From positions 5,704,001-5,768,000 of the forward strand of contig CM069869.1 of NCBI GenBank assembly GCA_036172665.1: a DNA stretch of 64,000 bases, given 5' to 3'. The position numbers and the translations under genes are program-made. Below, piece after piece: positions 20,213-33,690 of this stretch. Position 1 is the first letter of the stretch, and each line of letters begins with the position of its first letter. Source of the DNA: Prosopocoilus inquinatus (Eukaryota; Arthropoda; Insecta; Coleoptera; Lucanidae). The notes beneath the pieces were generated by a model that saw nothing but the letters and a program-made list of their open reading frames with translations, searched no databases and had not been told where the DNA came from.

Positions 20213-21197
20213 GTTTACCTGAAAATATATGTATATTTTTATTTACCTTTACCTTTACGTTTCGCGAAACGGATTGTTTGCTTTATCAAAAAGCACATTT
20301 TATTTTTTATTTTTTTATATCAATTCAAGTGTATTTGCAAACGTTACAATCACTGGCGGATATAAATTTGGAAAACATTTATTTCCAACTGGAGGGATGT
20401 GTAAACGCGTTGGGATTTTGTCTCCAATTCTTGTAAAAGACCGTACAAAGTTGGATCTCGATTTTCTTTGTACGTAGCATTTCTGGTTTTCCGTAAAAAA
20501 ACCAGAAAACGATTACCAATTCGTTTTCCACGGATGGCTCGAACGGCGTTTACATGTATTTTCAGAATTGTCGAAAATGTTTCACCCTTTCTAATTTCAA
20601 TCTCCTCGGACTTCAACTAAACAAAAAAAAAATTTACTTACGAGAATATTTCAAATCTGCTAACTTTTTTAAATATAAAAGTGTATTAACAAAACGTAAA
20701 ATTTAGTTTACAATCAATTATAAAAAAGGTACATTGTTAATTTTAATACAAACGAGTTTTCTATTAGTTAAGATTTTTAATAAAAAAAATTACGAACAAG
20801 AAACTAAATCAAGGTTTAAAAAACATAAATACCAATGAAAATATAATACTCCTAATAAATAATGATGGTGATGTTTCGATGGCATTTTCTATGAGTGGAA
20901 AATTCCTAATCGAGTGCATAATTAAGTGCCAAAATTGCACTTGCGCACGCTTGACCTCGCTCTACTGCAAACGCTGTGCGAACCGTCATTTTTTTGGAAA
21001 TTGGCCCTGACCAATCAAAGGGCCCCTTCACGGTCAAAAATTAGAAATTTAATTTAATTTAGCAAAATGTAAATTATGCAAAAAAGCTGAATTATAGAAA
21101 AGTTTTCTTAGTTAATAGATAAAGTTTAAATCGTTGGTGTGTAATAGTATTGCATTCTATTTTCTAGCACTTCTGTTGGTAGTCGATAAAATAGAAA
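20213..21197. other. No gene recognised
   Basis: AT-rich sequence with no supported gene. The small open frames around 20229-20616 overlap each other on both strands and show no domain. Confidence 0.4.
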
Positions 21198-22138
21198 TAC
21201 AGGATGTTCTTTTACTGTGTGCAAATATTTAAACCTGCAATGTATCATCATGAACGGCAACAATTGAACTCATATGTTCTTAACATAAATGTAATAGTTT
21301 TCGAGAAAAATGCAGCGGCAGATTTTCACTAAACCGTTTGAGAACTGCTGGCAAAGCTAAAAATGGAACACGGGCGCCTCTTCCGTTACGACCCGTAACC
21401 GAAGCAGGCCAGGGTCAGTGCCTTACTGGAAGTCGAGCAGGAACGACGTAACTCATCGCCGCTGCGATCAGCTGGTCCGCAAAACGTTTACAATTTAAAA
21501 TAACTTCACTGCAAGTAATTACAAGGTTAAGTATTAAATTAAAATCTAGTGCAACTCAAGAAGCTGCGGTTCGATATTGTCGAACAAATTAAAAGCGAGG
21601 TACAAAGAAATTGTAATTTCTCATTCCAAATTATTTTTAAAAGACTTATAAAAATTTTACCTTTACTTTGTTTCCAAGGACCGTAAGTAGTAATACTTTC
21701 ATAACATAGCTAGCAGCGAGATTGCAGCAAAAGTTTGTATACGTAAAAGGGTGAAGGAAGAACATTTTTAAAGCGCTTGCCTAATTGGTGCATAAATTTT
21801 CGGATTTATTCGTCAATAGTTGATAACGTGAAACATATTATTTCGCTCAGTGAACTAAAATTTTAAATAAAATAATTAATAAACGATATCAGTGATTATT
21901 ATTACGAAACTCTGCGTTGAACTTCGAGTGCGCTATCGGTGGGCGTGTTCATACCGAGAGGAAGGCGAAGTTGACCTTCCTATCTTTCTCGCACATTTCA
22001 GCAGTTCCAAACAAGTTGGTACATCCGAAATTTTTTGGCTATGATGCGGTAGCCGCCAAAAAATATCCGCAGAAGGTAGCACTTCGCGTACTTATACTGA
22101 GGTTTCTTTATTTGCACACAGTAAAAGAACACCCTGTT
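21198..22138. mobile_element. Non-autonomous terminal-inverted-repeat element, copy 1
   Basis: The left end reads TACAGGATGTTCTTTTACTG and continues TGTGCAAATA. The right end, reverse complemented, reads ACAGGGTGTTCTTTTACTG and TGTGCAAATA, an inverted match of about 30 bp. The internal sequence is non-coding and matches copy 2 at 23218-24183 at roughly four bases in five by eye. I see no transposase. A clear target duplication was not identified. Confidence 0.7.
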
Positions 22139-23217
22139 TACTTCAACCTCTTCTCAATTAAACAAAAACAAACTTGGGTTAATTGGGGTAATTGAGTCGA
22201 TTTCATAATCGAATTAAAGAGGACCTTAAAATAAAAGTCACGTTCTGATGTGTGAATAACTACGTTTTCGCATCTTTTTAGACATATGACTGTGACTTTA
22301 CTTTTAAAGTCTGCTTTAGTTTGGTTATGAAATCGAGCTTAAGTGCCCAATCAGCGTTAGCCCAGGGGCCTCAAAGTTAAAGGTCCGCCCCTGAGCGTTA
22401 ACGAAAACGTGATGTACGATGCGAGACAGCTCGCGAGAAAAATTCCGCGGTCTTGCGTAACAGCAAACAATATATCGGTCGCTGTGACATAATATGATGA
22501 AAGAAATTGAGCAAGCGATGTAAGCGCAGTACCGCAATGATTTGCGAAACTGCCTTTTACTTCCCGACTTGGTCGCGCCGATGCATGCGCACACATACGA
22601 GCCCATTTTTCTTGGCACTTGCTTACCTACGTACGTGTAACGGCTAGTTTCGCGTTAGTTTATGATGGGAGTGTTTATGTCTTGTAAAATTAACTTTTTT
22701 TTTAAATTAGGATTTTGTTGATCGATCACTAACGAAATTGTTAACGACTTTGTTATGAAATTATTATTATTTTCTAAATTTCTTTGTCTTTTTTCAATTT
22801 ATTTTTCTTCTGCTAACTAAACCCTCGTTGAAATACTTGGAATATTTTAATCGATGAGGGAGCGGCGTGTTAACAAACTCTACATATCAAGCAATTCTGG
22901 CACCGTGTTATGAATAAATTCTAGTTACACTCCCCCCCCCCCCATCAATTGCGGTGTGGAATTGAATTTAATTACCGACACGACGTTTGCTTTGCTCGCA
23001 GATCAAAGTCCTTTTTGTATGAAGGCATTTCATGCTGACAATTGAAATTTAAGTTGATTTTACTCTCGTTGGACTTAAAATAGAATGAAAACCTTATTTG
23101 CGAGAATATCGCAGATAAATATGCCCAATTTTTTGTAAATGTAACAATATATTAAAAAACGTCAAATTTAGTTTAAAACTTAATTTAGAAAAATTAAGAC
23201 TGATTGAAATTATGGAA
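22139..23217. other. No gene recognised; poly-C tract
   Basis: No credible gene. A run of 12 to 13 C lies near 22930-22943. The remaining sequence is AT-rich. Confidence 0.4.
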
Positions 23218-24183
23218 TACAGATTGTTCTTTTACTATGTGCAAATATTTATACTTAATAATATATCACCATAAAGGGCAACGATCGAACTCATATGTTT
23301 TTAACAAAAATTTAATAAACATATAAAATAGCGACATCTTAATATCGCTTTTTGACCTAACATTGCAGTAGGATAGACAAATTGAAGCGGGATTTGCTCT
23401 TAATGAGTCCCCCATGCAAGGCGGCCATGCTTGCTGTCAAAGCATAATGAAAGATTTTAGAAAAATTTAATAGTTTTCGAGAAAAATGCAGTGACAGATT
23501 TTCACTAAACCGTTTCACAACTGCTGGTATGGCTAAATGTGGAACGCGGTCGCCTCTTCAATTATGACCCGAAGCCGAAGTAGGCCAGGATCAGTACGCT
23601 ACTTGATCTTGAGCACGAACGACGTAAATCAGCCGCTCCGATCAACTGATCGGTCAAAACGTTTACAGTTTAAATTAATAAATTAATTAATTAATCGCTG
23701 CAAGTAATTACAAGTTTAAGTATTTTTAAATTAAAATCTAGTGCAATTCAAGAAGCTGCGGTTCGTAATTGCCGAACAAATTAAAAGCGAGGTACAAACA
23801 AATTGTCATTTCTCATTCCATATTATTTTTAATAGACTTATAAAAATTTACTTTTTTTCCATGGATTGTAAGTAGTAATACTGTCATAGCTAGCATCGAG
23901 ATTACAGTAAAAGTTTATTTACGTAAAAGGGTGAAAGATATCGGCGATTATTATTACGAAACGCTACGAAATGGGTTTGAATGCGGAACTGAGCGCGGGT
24001 CGGTGTGTAGAAGGCGTTGCGACCTTGCAAGTATTTCTCTCTCGCACATATCAACGGTTCCAAAGTGGAATCTCCCAAATTTTTTGGCTATATTACGGTA
24101 ACCACCGGAAAATACGCACAGAAGGTAGCATTTCGTGTACTTACACTGAGTTTCTTTTTTATTTGCAACAAGAACACCCTGTA
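23218..24183. mobile_element. Non-autonomous terminal-inverted-repeat element, copy 2
   Basis: This is the second copy of the family at 21198-22138. It shares the CAGATTGTTCTTTTACTATG left end, the AACACCCTGTA right end and the internal block around GAAGCCGAAGTAGGCCAGG. The terminal repeat is more eroded than in copy 1. A 143 bp insertion flanked by a 12 bp duplication lies inside it. Confidence 0.7.
23318..23460. mobile_element. 143 bp insertion with 12 bp target duplication
   Basis: Copy 1 has a single AAATGTAATA-type site where copy 2 has AAAAATTTAATA twice (23306-23317 and 23461-23472), with 143 bp between. The insert contains AGCGACATCTTAATATCGCT, a small imperfect palindrome. The size and long duplication fit a SINE or another target-primed insertion. 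The family is unknown to me. Confidence 0.55.
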
Positions 24184-24427
24184 TTAAATAATATTTTTTT
24201 TTTACAAATAATCAAAAATTCAAGATTACAAAATAAATAAATAACAATGAAATTGTAGCGTTAAATGAAAAAAAAATTGTTTGGAAAGAAAAGAGAATAT
24301 TCAGTACTTAAAAAAGCTTGTGTTTCACTTGAGAAATGAGAAAACTGATTAAAAAACAAATAAAATAAAATAAATTTCATGGAGGAACGAAGCGTATAGT
24401 TAGGTCTAGAAGCATCACTCGAGTAGA

Positions 24428-24843
24428 GATACGCGACTTCGACTACATAGTCGATAATATCGACTTATACCTTCAGTCGAATTAGTCGACTTACACTTGT
24501 CATCTGCCTTTAATCTCATTTGTTGATTAGTGGGTGTTCTTATTTAGAATGTGTTAATTAATAAATAAAATTTAGTTTAATTTTAGAATCCCTCCTTTTG
24601 TGCATGTGAAAATTTTTATCAAAATGCCGATGTAAAATTTGTTGTACAAAAAAATATTATCTATTTTGTATAAATACAAGTATTGTGCGGTACCTTTTAA
24701 AAATATTGCATTGCATGAGGTTATATTTACGAATCAATGTGAGAACCTGACTAAAATGTCGATTAATTATTCGACTTGCACTGTTCAATAATTAATCGCA
24801 GCTTAGTTGACTTGCATAAAATCGCTTAGTCGTCCATCTCTAT
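24428..24843. mobile_element. Possible short inverted-repeat element
   Basis: The left end TAGAGATACGCGACT and the reverse-complemented right end TAGAGATGGACGACT share an 11 of 15 match. Internal GTCGAC/AGTCGA repeats are frequent near the left. The right part is shared with 54100-54178. Target duplications are not clear, so this is a weak call. Confidence 0.3.
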
Positions 24844-26215
24844 ATTCCAGGGATCCGGATGATCGATTTCTGTATGCTCCCGCACTACTGAACCTTAATC
24901 CCTTGCAGATTGCTTCACAAGTGGAGAAAATTGGATGCTGCATTTGCTTTGCAAAAATTATCCCTAATTGTGTACAGAAATTAGGTGCAATATTGCGACT
25001 ACCGCCCGCTTCATTGTCCCCTGTAAGGAGTCATCCCCTGTGAAAAAAATCGAAGAAATGATGCTTCTGCTTAATATTGTTTAATCAAAACAAAGGTTTA
25101 AAAAAAAATTATGGTATCTCTGCGTACTGAATATCCGAACTTTTACATCTCAGCGAAACAATACGCATTTGGGAACACTATCTCGAATTGTCATACTCGG
25201 CTAGGCCATAGTTCATACTGGCACCCTTTATAACACGTGGTGGACCACGCCCGCCTTCTCTGAGCTACCTGTGGCAACATCTGTTGATGAAAAGCGACGC
25301 AAATTTTGCCACTTAGTTAAACAATAAGTATAATAAATGTTGGCTAGATTTTTTTTTGTTTAAATATTATAGACAAACAATACTATGTGAGGACGAAGTT
25401 ACAATACACATTCACTCACCATTGGTTAGGTCTCTCATTCCTAATGTTCATTCTTTCTTTCTCGCTTCCCTGACCGCAACAGGCACTGAAGGTAAACGTC
25501 TTAGTCTCCGGGCATCGCATTCCAATTCGATAAGGACCACGCAAATTATAAGTAACCCTTTACGAGTATCTATTCAGTAAAATGAAACATTCCACTTACT
25601 GCGGCCGTTTTCCCGGCCCCACCTGCTCCAGCGGCGAATCTAGAAGCTGTAGCTCCCTCATGATGATATTGGACACTGGGGAAGTAATCCTCGCACGTTG
25701 ACTTCTTATCTTCGCATGCATTACCCTCCACATTCACCTGTGGATACAAAACCCACCCCTCCCGATGGATATTAGAGTACCTTGCCTCCCGAGCATACCT
25801 TCTCAGGATCAGTTGATGTCATCGACTGCGTGAGTGTCACGCACCACTCCGTACTGGTCCAATGACTTCATCATGTCAGACCTTTCTGGATAATTCAATG
25901 CTGTCACCTGGTCAGGAATGCAATCAACCGAATTGCCACTCTCAATGGATGCAGAATACAGCTAATTGCTTTGCCGGTACCGTGCTCTTCATCGGTGCTG
26001 CTTGCACACCGCGGCAAGAGCCCCGATACCGTATGCTGGGGCACGGTAGCATTCTCTGGCCAACGCCCCGGATCACGTCCCGGACACTGTTCTGCTACCA
26101 GAATACCTCCGCATAACTCATGCCTCATGACACTCATACCGCATTGCCAATCGTGAGAGTATACAGCCCTAACACTTCTGTCAGAACATACCGTCTCAGG
26201 TCATATTCTGCAGAC
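24536..26215 (+). repeat. 1.7 kb dispersed repeat, copy 1
   Basis: From GTTCTTATTTAGAATGTG to CATATTCTGCAGAC this block matches 53885-55545 in the same orientation with few differences. It contains TTGGCTAGATTTTTTTTTG at about 25341, the terminal motif of the element described at 54674-55655. Small open frames (for example 25862-26116) are not conserved between the copies, so I regard the repeat as non-coding. Confidence 0.85.
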
Positions 26216-29200
26216 GCTCTCTAGTTCATGCCCGGCAACACACCGCGGCCAGCACATAACACATCTCTAATAAATCATCGCCTCCTCAAGGCTGATATTT
26301 CGTGAACAGCCCTCATCAAATATCCACTACACATTTTAACCACCTTCGCGAGTCCCGGTTATTCCACGTTCACCTACCGCGCTAACCCTCGGGAGACTGT
26401 CGTTCTTCTTCCGTTTTCTTTGCTGCCAAGACTAAACACGCCCCCATAGCATATTACCAAGCTAATAACGTAAACAAATATGTTAGTGCTTCAGAGATAT
26501 CCCGAGAATGCATAAACTTTCTTAGATTCTAAATTTGTAAAATAAATAACTACAACATAAATAAGCAAAATAAAAATGAATAGGTTAAAGGGAATGGAAA
26601 TACTTGTGGTATCACACTGTACGTATACAGGGTTCGTCTTTGGTACGTTTCCCTTTAAAAGCAGTTGACTCTCTTCAAATAGCTCATTGCAACCTTTATA
26701 AAATGTAAGCGTAGATTTAAATCAATATAAAACGTGTTTAATTAGGTCTGTTTCACATTGAAAATTCTTACACGTTGCGCGGATCATAAACAAAGTTCGG
26801 AATCTCTCTCTAGAATTATGTCAACACATCGGTGACACAAAATATTATTACCTATCGTCGGTGAGCATGAAAAGTAAGCGACAAATATTGGCATAATATT
26901 TATGTATTACTTTTCGAAGTCATGTCACTGTTAACAAACCATCGTGAATACCATTCGCCGCGTTCGGTTTATTGAAGTAGAAAATCGCCTTCTTGTTGAC
27001 AGAGATAATTGAATCTACCTATTCGGAGAGTGTGTGAAAATGCGTTAACCCAAATTTTTAATAATAATTTTCGTCTTGGGTCAGGCACTTATTTAATCGC
27101 GCGCTTCCTTAAAGAGGAGAACACGTTTTATTAGCGCAGGACAAATACGTTCGGCAAATGTTTGCGCTAGCATTCCGAGTATTTATTCGTACCTCGTCTT
27201 TTTTAATGGACATTTACCGCTTCCAAATTTATTCTATAAACACACGGTTATTAAAATACACACGCGCTTTTCGGATTACGTCATTAAACTAAATACTTGA
27301 ACTTGTGCATACGGAACTCGAAGGGGGCAAAACTATTGAACAAATTTGAGTATTGATTTGAAAGTTATCTTTTAACCTTGAAAAATTGTTTCCATGGTTA
27401 TTATTTTTCTATGTGAGATTTACAAAGGCACGGTAAAGAATCAGTAGGTAGTAGTGCGGGCGTTCAGAACGTGCACGCAGCAGCGAGAAATATTTTAATT
27501 TTATCTCATACTGAAGGATTAAACACCGTTCTCTCTTGCGCATTGATATTGGAACTTCTTTTTCAGCTGTCGCTCTCGCAATTGATTTCACGTTTTCATG
27601 CATATATCGACACACGGTTGAGTGCTCTTGTGGGGTCACCTAATATATCATTCACCGTGTACAAAGTGATACAGATAAATTGCCACATGCATATAGTGAA
27701 TGCCGATTGGTTGATTTGATATTTTTCAGTCTCACTTAATTTTTAATAAATATGCGAGGTGTCAGATAGCCCTTAATTTAAAATATACTTTTGTGGTAGA
27801 ATCTTAAATACGATTAAAAAATTCACGAAGTGAAATTGATTATAACTTTTAGAGACCATTCGCCTATTAAAAAAGTAATAAAGTGATCCAAAAGAGGTCT
27901 ATTTGAGTGCAATCATCCGAGATATGTACTACGTATTTCGATTAATACATTGACAAATTCTATTTTAAGTAGCACAAAGCATTCCATCTTCACGAGACTC
28001 GCGTATAGCATGCAACACCCGGATATTAATTAGCTAAATTAATTACGTCATCACTTATCCGTAGGAACGTAGGCTTTAAACGTTATGATCGCACTAAACA
28101 ACGTCCGTCTTATCTCTGGCAACATCTTTCACTTCATTGCTATCTGTAGTTTGTACGTACGTACGTACAAAACTCAACCTCAACTTCTTGCGCAAGGCAC
28201 CGCTGCACGGACGTTATTGTGTTTAACTGCGACAAGGCGCCGGCATGGATAATTGTCAAAATTATGTATGTCTTCGTTTACGATGACTGCCAATTTCTTC
28301 AGTTTAAATAACACAGCAAGTTTCAATTCATTTTAAATATTAGTAATGAGCATAAAAGCTACGTAATGAAAAAAAAAACTAAAACAAAAATAAATATGAG
28401 TTTACAGTTCACGGATGTTGTAGTTGCACATTTAAGAAATTTAGAATTTAAGAATGTTTATGCATTCTCGCTGTATTTGTTAAGCATAAGCATGTTTGTT
28501 TACGTTCTCGGTTTCGTAATATGATACGGGGGTGTATTTAGCCCAGGCAGGCAAGAAAAGAAAAGTTTACGGGGGTAAACGCGAAGGGTAAACGTATGCA
28601 GGAGGCGGGCTCACGATCGTGGTTAAAAAAGTACAGTTATTTAATAAGGGTTGCCTGCGAGATATTAACCGGAAGGAGGTGATGTTTCTTTTGTTAGAAA
28701 CTATATCAGCCTTGAGATGGCGATACTTAGCAAAGATAGTTTCGCAGTATTTCGCTGTTGGCTTGGCGAAGTGTAGGAAGCCGCTAAGCCGATGGTAACC
28801 CGAGCCCTCAAAGACGGTGTCGCTGTAAATCGATCCTAGTCTCTACGCAGCAAGAATCGCCGCTGGAGTGGCTGGGGTCGGAAAAGGCCTCGGTGAGTAA
28901 AACGTTCCATATTATTTAATAGATGCTCGTACATGGTTACTGGTAATTAAGACGTTTACTCTCAGCACCTTGCGGTTAGGAAAGCGAGAAAAAAAAATAC
29001 AGTGAATGAGAAACCCAATTAACTTATGCATGTGTTTCATTCAAATTTTTGATTGCAGATTAACTTTTAGTGGCATTTCTTCCTCAAGTGTATGTTATTA
29101 CAAGCCACTGATAGTAGTGAATAAGTTGAAGTGCGTCATTGACCTTGCAAAGTATTGATTTTTCTCGGATACTCCAGCGATTCCAAATAAATGGTACCCT

Positions 29201-29604
29201 TAACCAACCACCTCACAAGGTATCGTTTAGTTTTTAGTATTTTGTTTTGTACAACTTTTAATTTTACTGTAACGCAGTAAACACGCTACTGACTATGTAC
29301 AGAGAACGAGCACAATGGAAGAATCGTTGTGGTCTTGGATGGACACTGCGTTATATCTACGATTAGCTCAAACAAAAAAAGAGTGTGATTAGAGAGGGCC
29401 ATGAAAAGAGGAAAATTCCAAAAAAAAGAGATTATGTTAGGTGTCAGTATTAGTTTTAAAAATGTAGACGTGTGAAATCTGAGAGGTTGGACTGTCACAT
29501 TTAAAATGACACGGTGTTTGTAAATGTGCATTTTGGATCTGTTGTATCTTTTTTTAGCATCCCATCAGTATAATGTTAAATTATGATTAAATTAATATGG
29601 CTAT
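26216..29604. other. No gene recognised; possible non-coding first exon near 28690-28890
   Basis: No coding region is supported. TACGTACGTACGTAC at about 28156-28170 is a short palindromic microsatellite. The segment about 28650-28890 is less AT-rich and ends GGAAAAGGCCTCG followed by GTGAGTAAAAC, a good splice-donor match, so it could be an untranslated exon of a host gene. There is no supporting acceptor or promoter that I can define. Confidence 0.35.
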
Positions 29605-30080
29605 TTAGGTGGTTAGGAGGTTAATTGGCAATAATTTCGTGAAATTGAAGAGCAATAATATACGATAATTTTTATGAAACGTGTTGCGTCGCGAATAAAA
29701 AGGGGTCGAAATGGAGAAAGTTGGACCTATGTGTCTGGGTTTCTCGCTCAGCCCATGTGAAGTGGTTGAAGTAACGTAAAATTTAATAAGAAGCTGGGAC
29801 ACATTTTTATACACCCATTTCCTATTTAAACAATCAAGGAAATAAAACGACCAGAAATAATCTAGATTGACTGGTTACAGACCAACCATGCGCGGCCCTT
29901 GGGTGCACCAAATCCAACGAGATGTTTCAAAAAAATTGCTCAAAATGTATTGGCCGAGAATCAATTTGAACTTCCCCATCCGCATGTGAAGGTAGAGAGT
30001 AAAAACTTTCTAATTCTGATTGTTATCTCAGATTTATTGACAGTATCATCAGAAAAGTATAAAAATTTGATGACGTTGAA
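29605..30080 (+). repeat. About 470 bp dispersed repeat, copy 1
   Basis: Starting near GGTTAGGAGGTTAATTGGC this matches 36705-37175 in the same orientation, including GGGTCGAAATGGAG, the CCAAATCCAACGAGATG block and ATCAGAAAAGTATAAA. The second copy follows a PLE 3' end directly. No domain is recognisable in its short open frames, and the type of element is unknown. Confidence 0.8.
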
Positions 30081-31779
30081 GAAATTAATATGGCTATTTA
30101 CCTCGTAAAATATTCTCCTCGCAAAATTTCTCATTGTTTCACGCTTCAGCACTAAATCGATTGTATTGATTTTAAGGTTAAACTGATGTTGTTTACTTTT
30201 GTGTGACTAACTTCACAGTTGTTATTGGACGAGTTTACATATATGATTACATGTTGTTTGTCTCTTTGTATTTTGATTTTGTCATTTACCACTTTAATGG
30301 AATGTAGCAACAATTTACATTGTAATTTATTCATCTGTTTATTTTCGTTCACACTGATTTATAGAATTGGCAATACTGTATCATTGGGCTGCATTCGAAG
30401 TTCTTCGTCAAACGGCCTTACGTGTCTGAACTTACCCTCTCACACCTCATTGGTCGGATTAAGCTGAGCGGTGGGATTGGCCGACGATTTCAACCTTCGA
30501 GGGGCAGTTGCCGTTTTGAATCCTAGCCAATATGGTGGTTGTTTAAGTATTCATTTAAAAATTAACATTTAATTACCATTTTCTTGGTCATCCAAGTTAA
30601 TTTCACGTTTAATAATGTCATTGTTTCCCCATAAACATAAAGGGGTAAGTTAATTTCAATATTTCTTTCTTTTTCGTTGGATTTTTGCAAAAATATTGTG
30701 TTGCTACCGGAAGCTCGTGCCACGGCACTAATGGAAATTTTTCTTAGGAAAATCCGAGGGAGGTTTTACCTTTCCTTGAGTTAATTACTTCAGTCGAAAT
30801 CGTCCGTTGGCCAAGTGCTGAAATTCGTCCGTCGTTCATAACATATCAATCAATGAAATAGCGAAGAAATCGTTACCTTGCTGTCGCCTCCTTCACGAAG
30901 CATGTTCGATCGCCGTATGGGCTATGATGAGCTGAAAAAAAACACAGGAACTTCTGGCATTGGTGTGGATAGACAGTAGCAGGTCAAATTCTTCTTTTAT
31001 TTTACCCGGATATATTTGCGCTCTTCAAAACCATTCTTTCTAAGTAAATAAATTTATTCAATACCCTTCAGGATTTCATCACACATAAGATATCTTAAAT
31101 ATTTACATAACAATTTTTTTTGGGTTAATATTAATCTACTTACTATTATAAAGTTTTGTTACGATTTAGTTAACGTACTTTGTTTACATAATAATTCATA
31201 TTTTTACTAATAATTTATATTTAACATAATTAATAATATTTTGGTGATTTAATATTTAATTACTCAGTTGAGAATTAATTTGCCTTTAGGGCTACCATTT
31301 AAAGAAAAGTATTTCTATGTATCATCAATGTGAAACGAAATTGAATTCAATATCGTGCAACTTATCAAACTGTCAATTTATAATAACGTATTTAGTCATA
31401 TTTATTATCAAATTTAATGCAACTACAAATTTCTTACTTAAATAATCTAAATTGCACATTTATCACCCTTTGTTTTGGTTTAACAACTTTGTTAAATATA
31501 TTTCTATATTTTTGGACGTTCTTCTATTTATTTCGTTTCAATTCAACATTTTTGCATTTTTGGTGGGTTTCCAAATTTTCTTTTGTTTGCTCTTTTGTTA
31601 TCCCTTTATTAATAATAATAAAAAATTTGGTGGCGCTCAAATTTCAAAATTTATGTTAAAATATAACTTCTGTTTTGTTCAGCTTCATATTGGAATATTT
31701 AATTTATTGAATCCTCGACTTTTGCTCTCCCATAAAAGGCCGAGTGCCGTTCGCACCTGTATAATCCTTTATAGGTTGA
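30081..31779. other. No gene recognised
   Basis: AT-rich DNA with short open frames on both strands, none with a recognisable motif. The hydrophobic open frames near 31417-31659 reflect T-rich composition. Confidence 0.4.
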
Positions 31780-33690
31780 TAAAAAAGGTAAACAGGACAC
31801 AGGACAAACAGCGCAAATATAAAGAAAAAGGGGAATATCTCAGGAACAGCATACTGAGTGCAAAGGAATGCAGCTGCGGCAAAACGAAAATACCAAATAG
31901 CAACACAAGATGAACTAAATGGTGGACGTATGATATATGAAGACAGAAACAAAAAAGAAAAGTGGAAAAAATATCTGACACAAGAAGAACCGATACAGAG
32001 AGAAAAGAAGAGAAGTTAAGGCCGCAATAAAGAAGGTAAAAAAACAAACCATGGAAGGAATTCGGGAGCAGAATGACAGAAAGCTATAGAGAGAAGCAAA
32101 ACTTATTCTATGGTACATTAAGACAGCTCAGACAGAGAAAAGAATATAGCATGCTGAACATAAAGGATAAATAGGGCAACATAATAACAAATGAGGATAA
32201 AATAATGGAACGTCGGAGAGAGTATTTCGAAGAGCTAACAGCTATTGACTTAGAAAGACATTAGAATGAGGGAGGGAGGCAGTGATAAATGTAAAGAAGA
32301 CCATGAGCGAGGATCAAATGAAGGAAGCAATAAGAAGGATAAAATTCGGCAAAGCGCCCGAGAAAGATAATGTCACGTAAGAAATGATAAATTGTATGGG
32401 AGGAGAAAATGTAAACAAACTAATGGAGTTAATGAACATTCTGATGAAAGCAAGAACACCCAAGGATTGGAAATCAGACTTTATATTACCAACATAAGAA
32501 GGGCGATAAAAGAGGCTGTAACAACTACAGAGGAATAACACTTACTAGGGAAGGTGTTAGAAAGATTAGTAGAAAAGGGAATAAGAAATAAAATAGAGAC
32601 AGCGCTAGAAGATACGCAAGGCGGATTTAGATAGAGCAGAAGTACACAAGACCTTATTATTTACGATTAAACAAACGAGTGAAAAAATAATAAGCAAGGC
32701 AAGTACGCAAATGCTTCATAGATGTGGAGAGAACTTTCGATAGAGCGCGAAGAGAGGACGTGTGGAAGGTGCTGAGAGTAAGAGGAATAAACAGAACATC
32801 ACAGAAGTAATAAAAGGTATATACAGGAAAAATACGAACGTAATTAGAATAAACAACAAAGAATCAAAAGAATTCGAAACAGACAAGACAGGGGGTTAAA
32901 CAGGGTTGCGTATTGAGCCCACTGCTATACATAACTTCACTAGATGGTATAATAAAGAAGGTAAAAAAAAAGATGAAAAAATTGACATTACGATACCGGC
33001 GAATGAAACCCACACAACTGAATGAACTGATATTCGGAGACGATATGATCTTGATTACGAAACCTACAAAATATGAAAATCAGTCTATAAAAAACAAAAG
33101 CCATGATAATATCAAACCCAGAGAACACATGATATAAGGCTGGACGGAAAACTAATTAAGCAAGTAGACTGTAAAAAAAAGAAAAAAAAGAAAATGGACA
33201 GGGAAATAAACATAAGAGTAGCAAGAGCAGGAGGAGTATTCAATACAATGAGGACAACACTTTTAGGAAAAAGATAAATACCAAAAAAATATCAAAACAG
33301 AGGTAGTAAAAAAAGTAGTTATACCAACGGTGAGTCATGGACACTAACTGAAAGACAAGAATCCAAGAATCCCGCACCACCGCAGTGGAAATGAGATTTA
33401 TGAGAAAAATAGATAACAAGAACAGAAGAGATAAAATAGTAGATGAAACATTCCGACGAAACTTAAAAATTGAACTTATCAACGAGAAAATTATTCAGGG
33501 ACAGCTTGATGTGAAAAATTCCGGACGTTAGACTCGTCAAAATAGTGTTCGAAACGCAAATGCCAGAAAAAAATAGGCGAAGAAGACAAAGAGCAAGATA
33601 GTTAGAGAGAATAAGAGAAGAAGTAGAGGGTAGCGGAATGGCTATGAACTTTAACCCAAGATAGACAACATTAGAGAGAAAAATACAAAA
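31780..33690 (+). mobile_element. Heavily decayed LINE with reverse transcriptase
   Basis: Conceptual reading of the plus strand across frames gives LINE ORF2 blocks in order: FYGTLRQLR and IITNEDKIMERRREYFEEL (about 32105-32240), KFGKAPEKDN (about 32340), TQGGFR (about 32615), IDVERTFDRARREDVWKVL (about 32720-32775), GVKQGCVLSPLLY (about 32895-32930), FGDDMILIT (about 33040-33060) and a C-terminal RNLKIELINEKIIQGQLDV block (about 33460-33510). Many stops and indels break it. The style (GVKQGCVLSP, F-DD box) differs from the LINEs at 14.8 and 40.6 kb, so it is a separate family. It ends where PLE sequence starts near 33704. Confidence 0.8.
32913..33137 (+). pseudogene. LINE reverse transcriptase fragment
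   Basis: This short frame contains LSPLLYITSLDGIIKKVKKK and the modified box IFGDDMILIT, corresponding to RT motifs between the catalytic Asp residues. The Tyr or Phe-Ala-Asp-Asp box has become FGDD. The preceding motif GVKQGC lies just upstream in another frame. It is part of the decayed LINE 31780-33690. Confidence 0.75.

Noticed and set aside
31417..32118. Hydrophobic, membrane-protein-like open frames on both strands
   Set aside because: They come from T-rich/A-rich composition, and those on the minus strand lie opposite LINE coding text.
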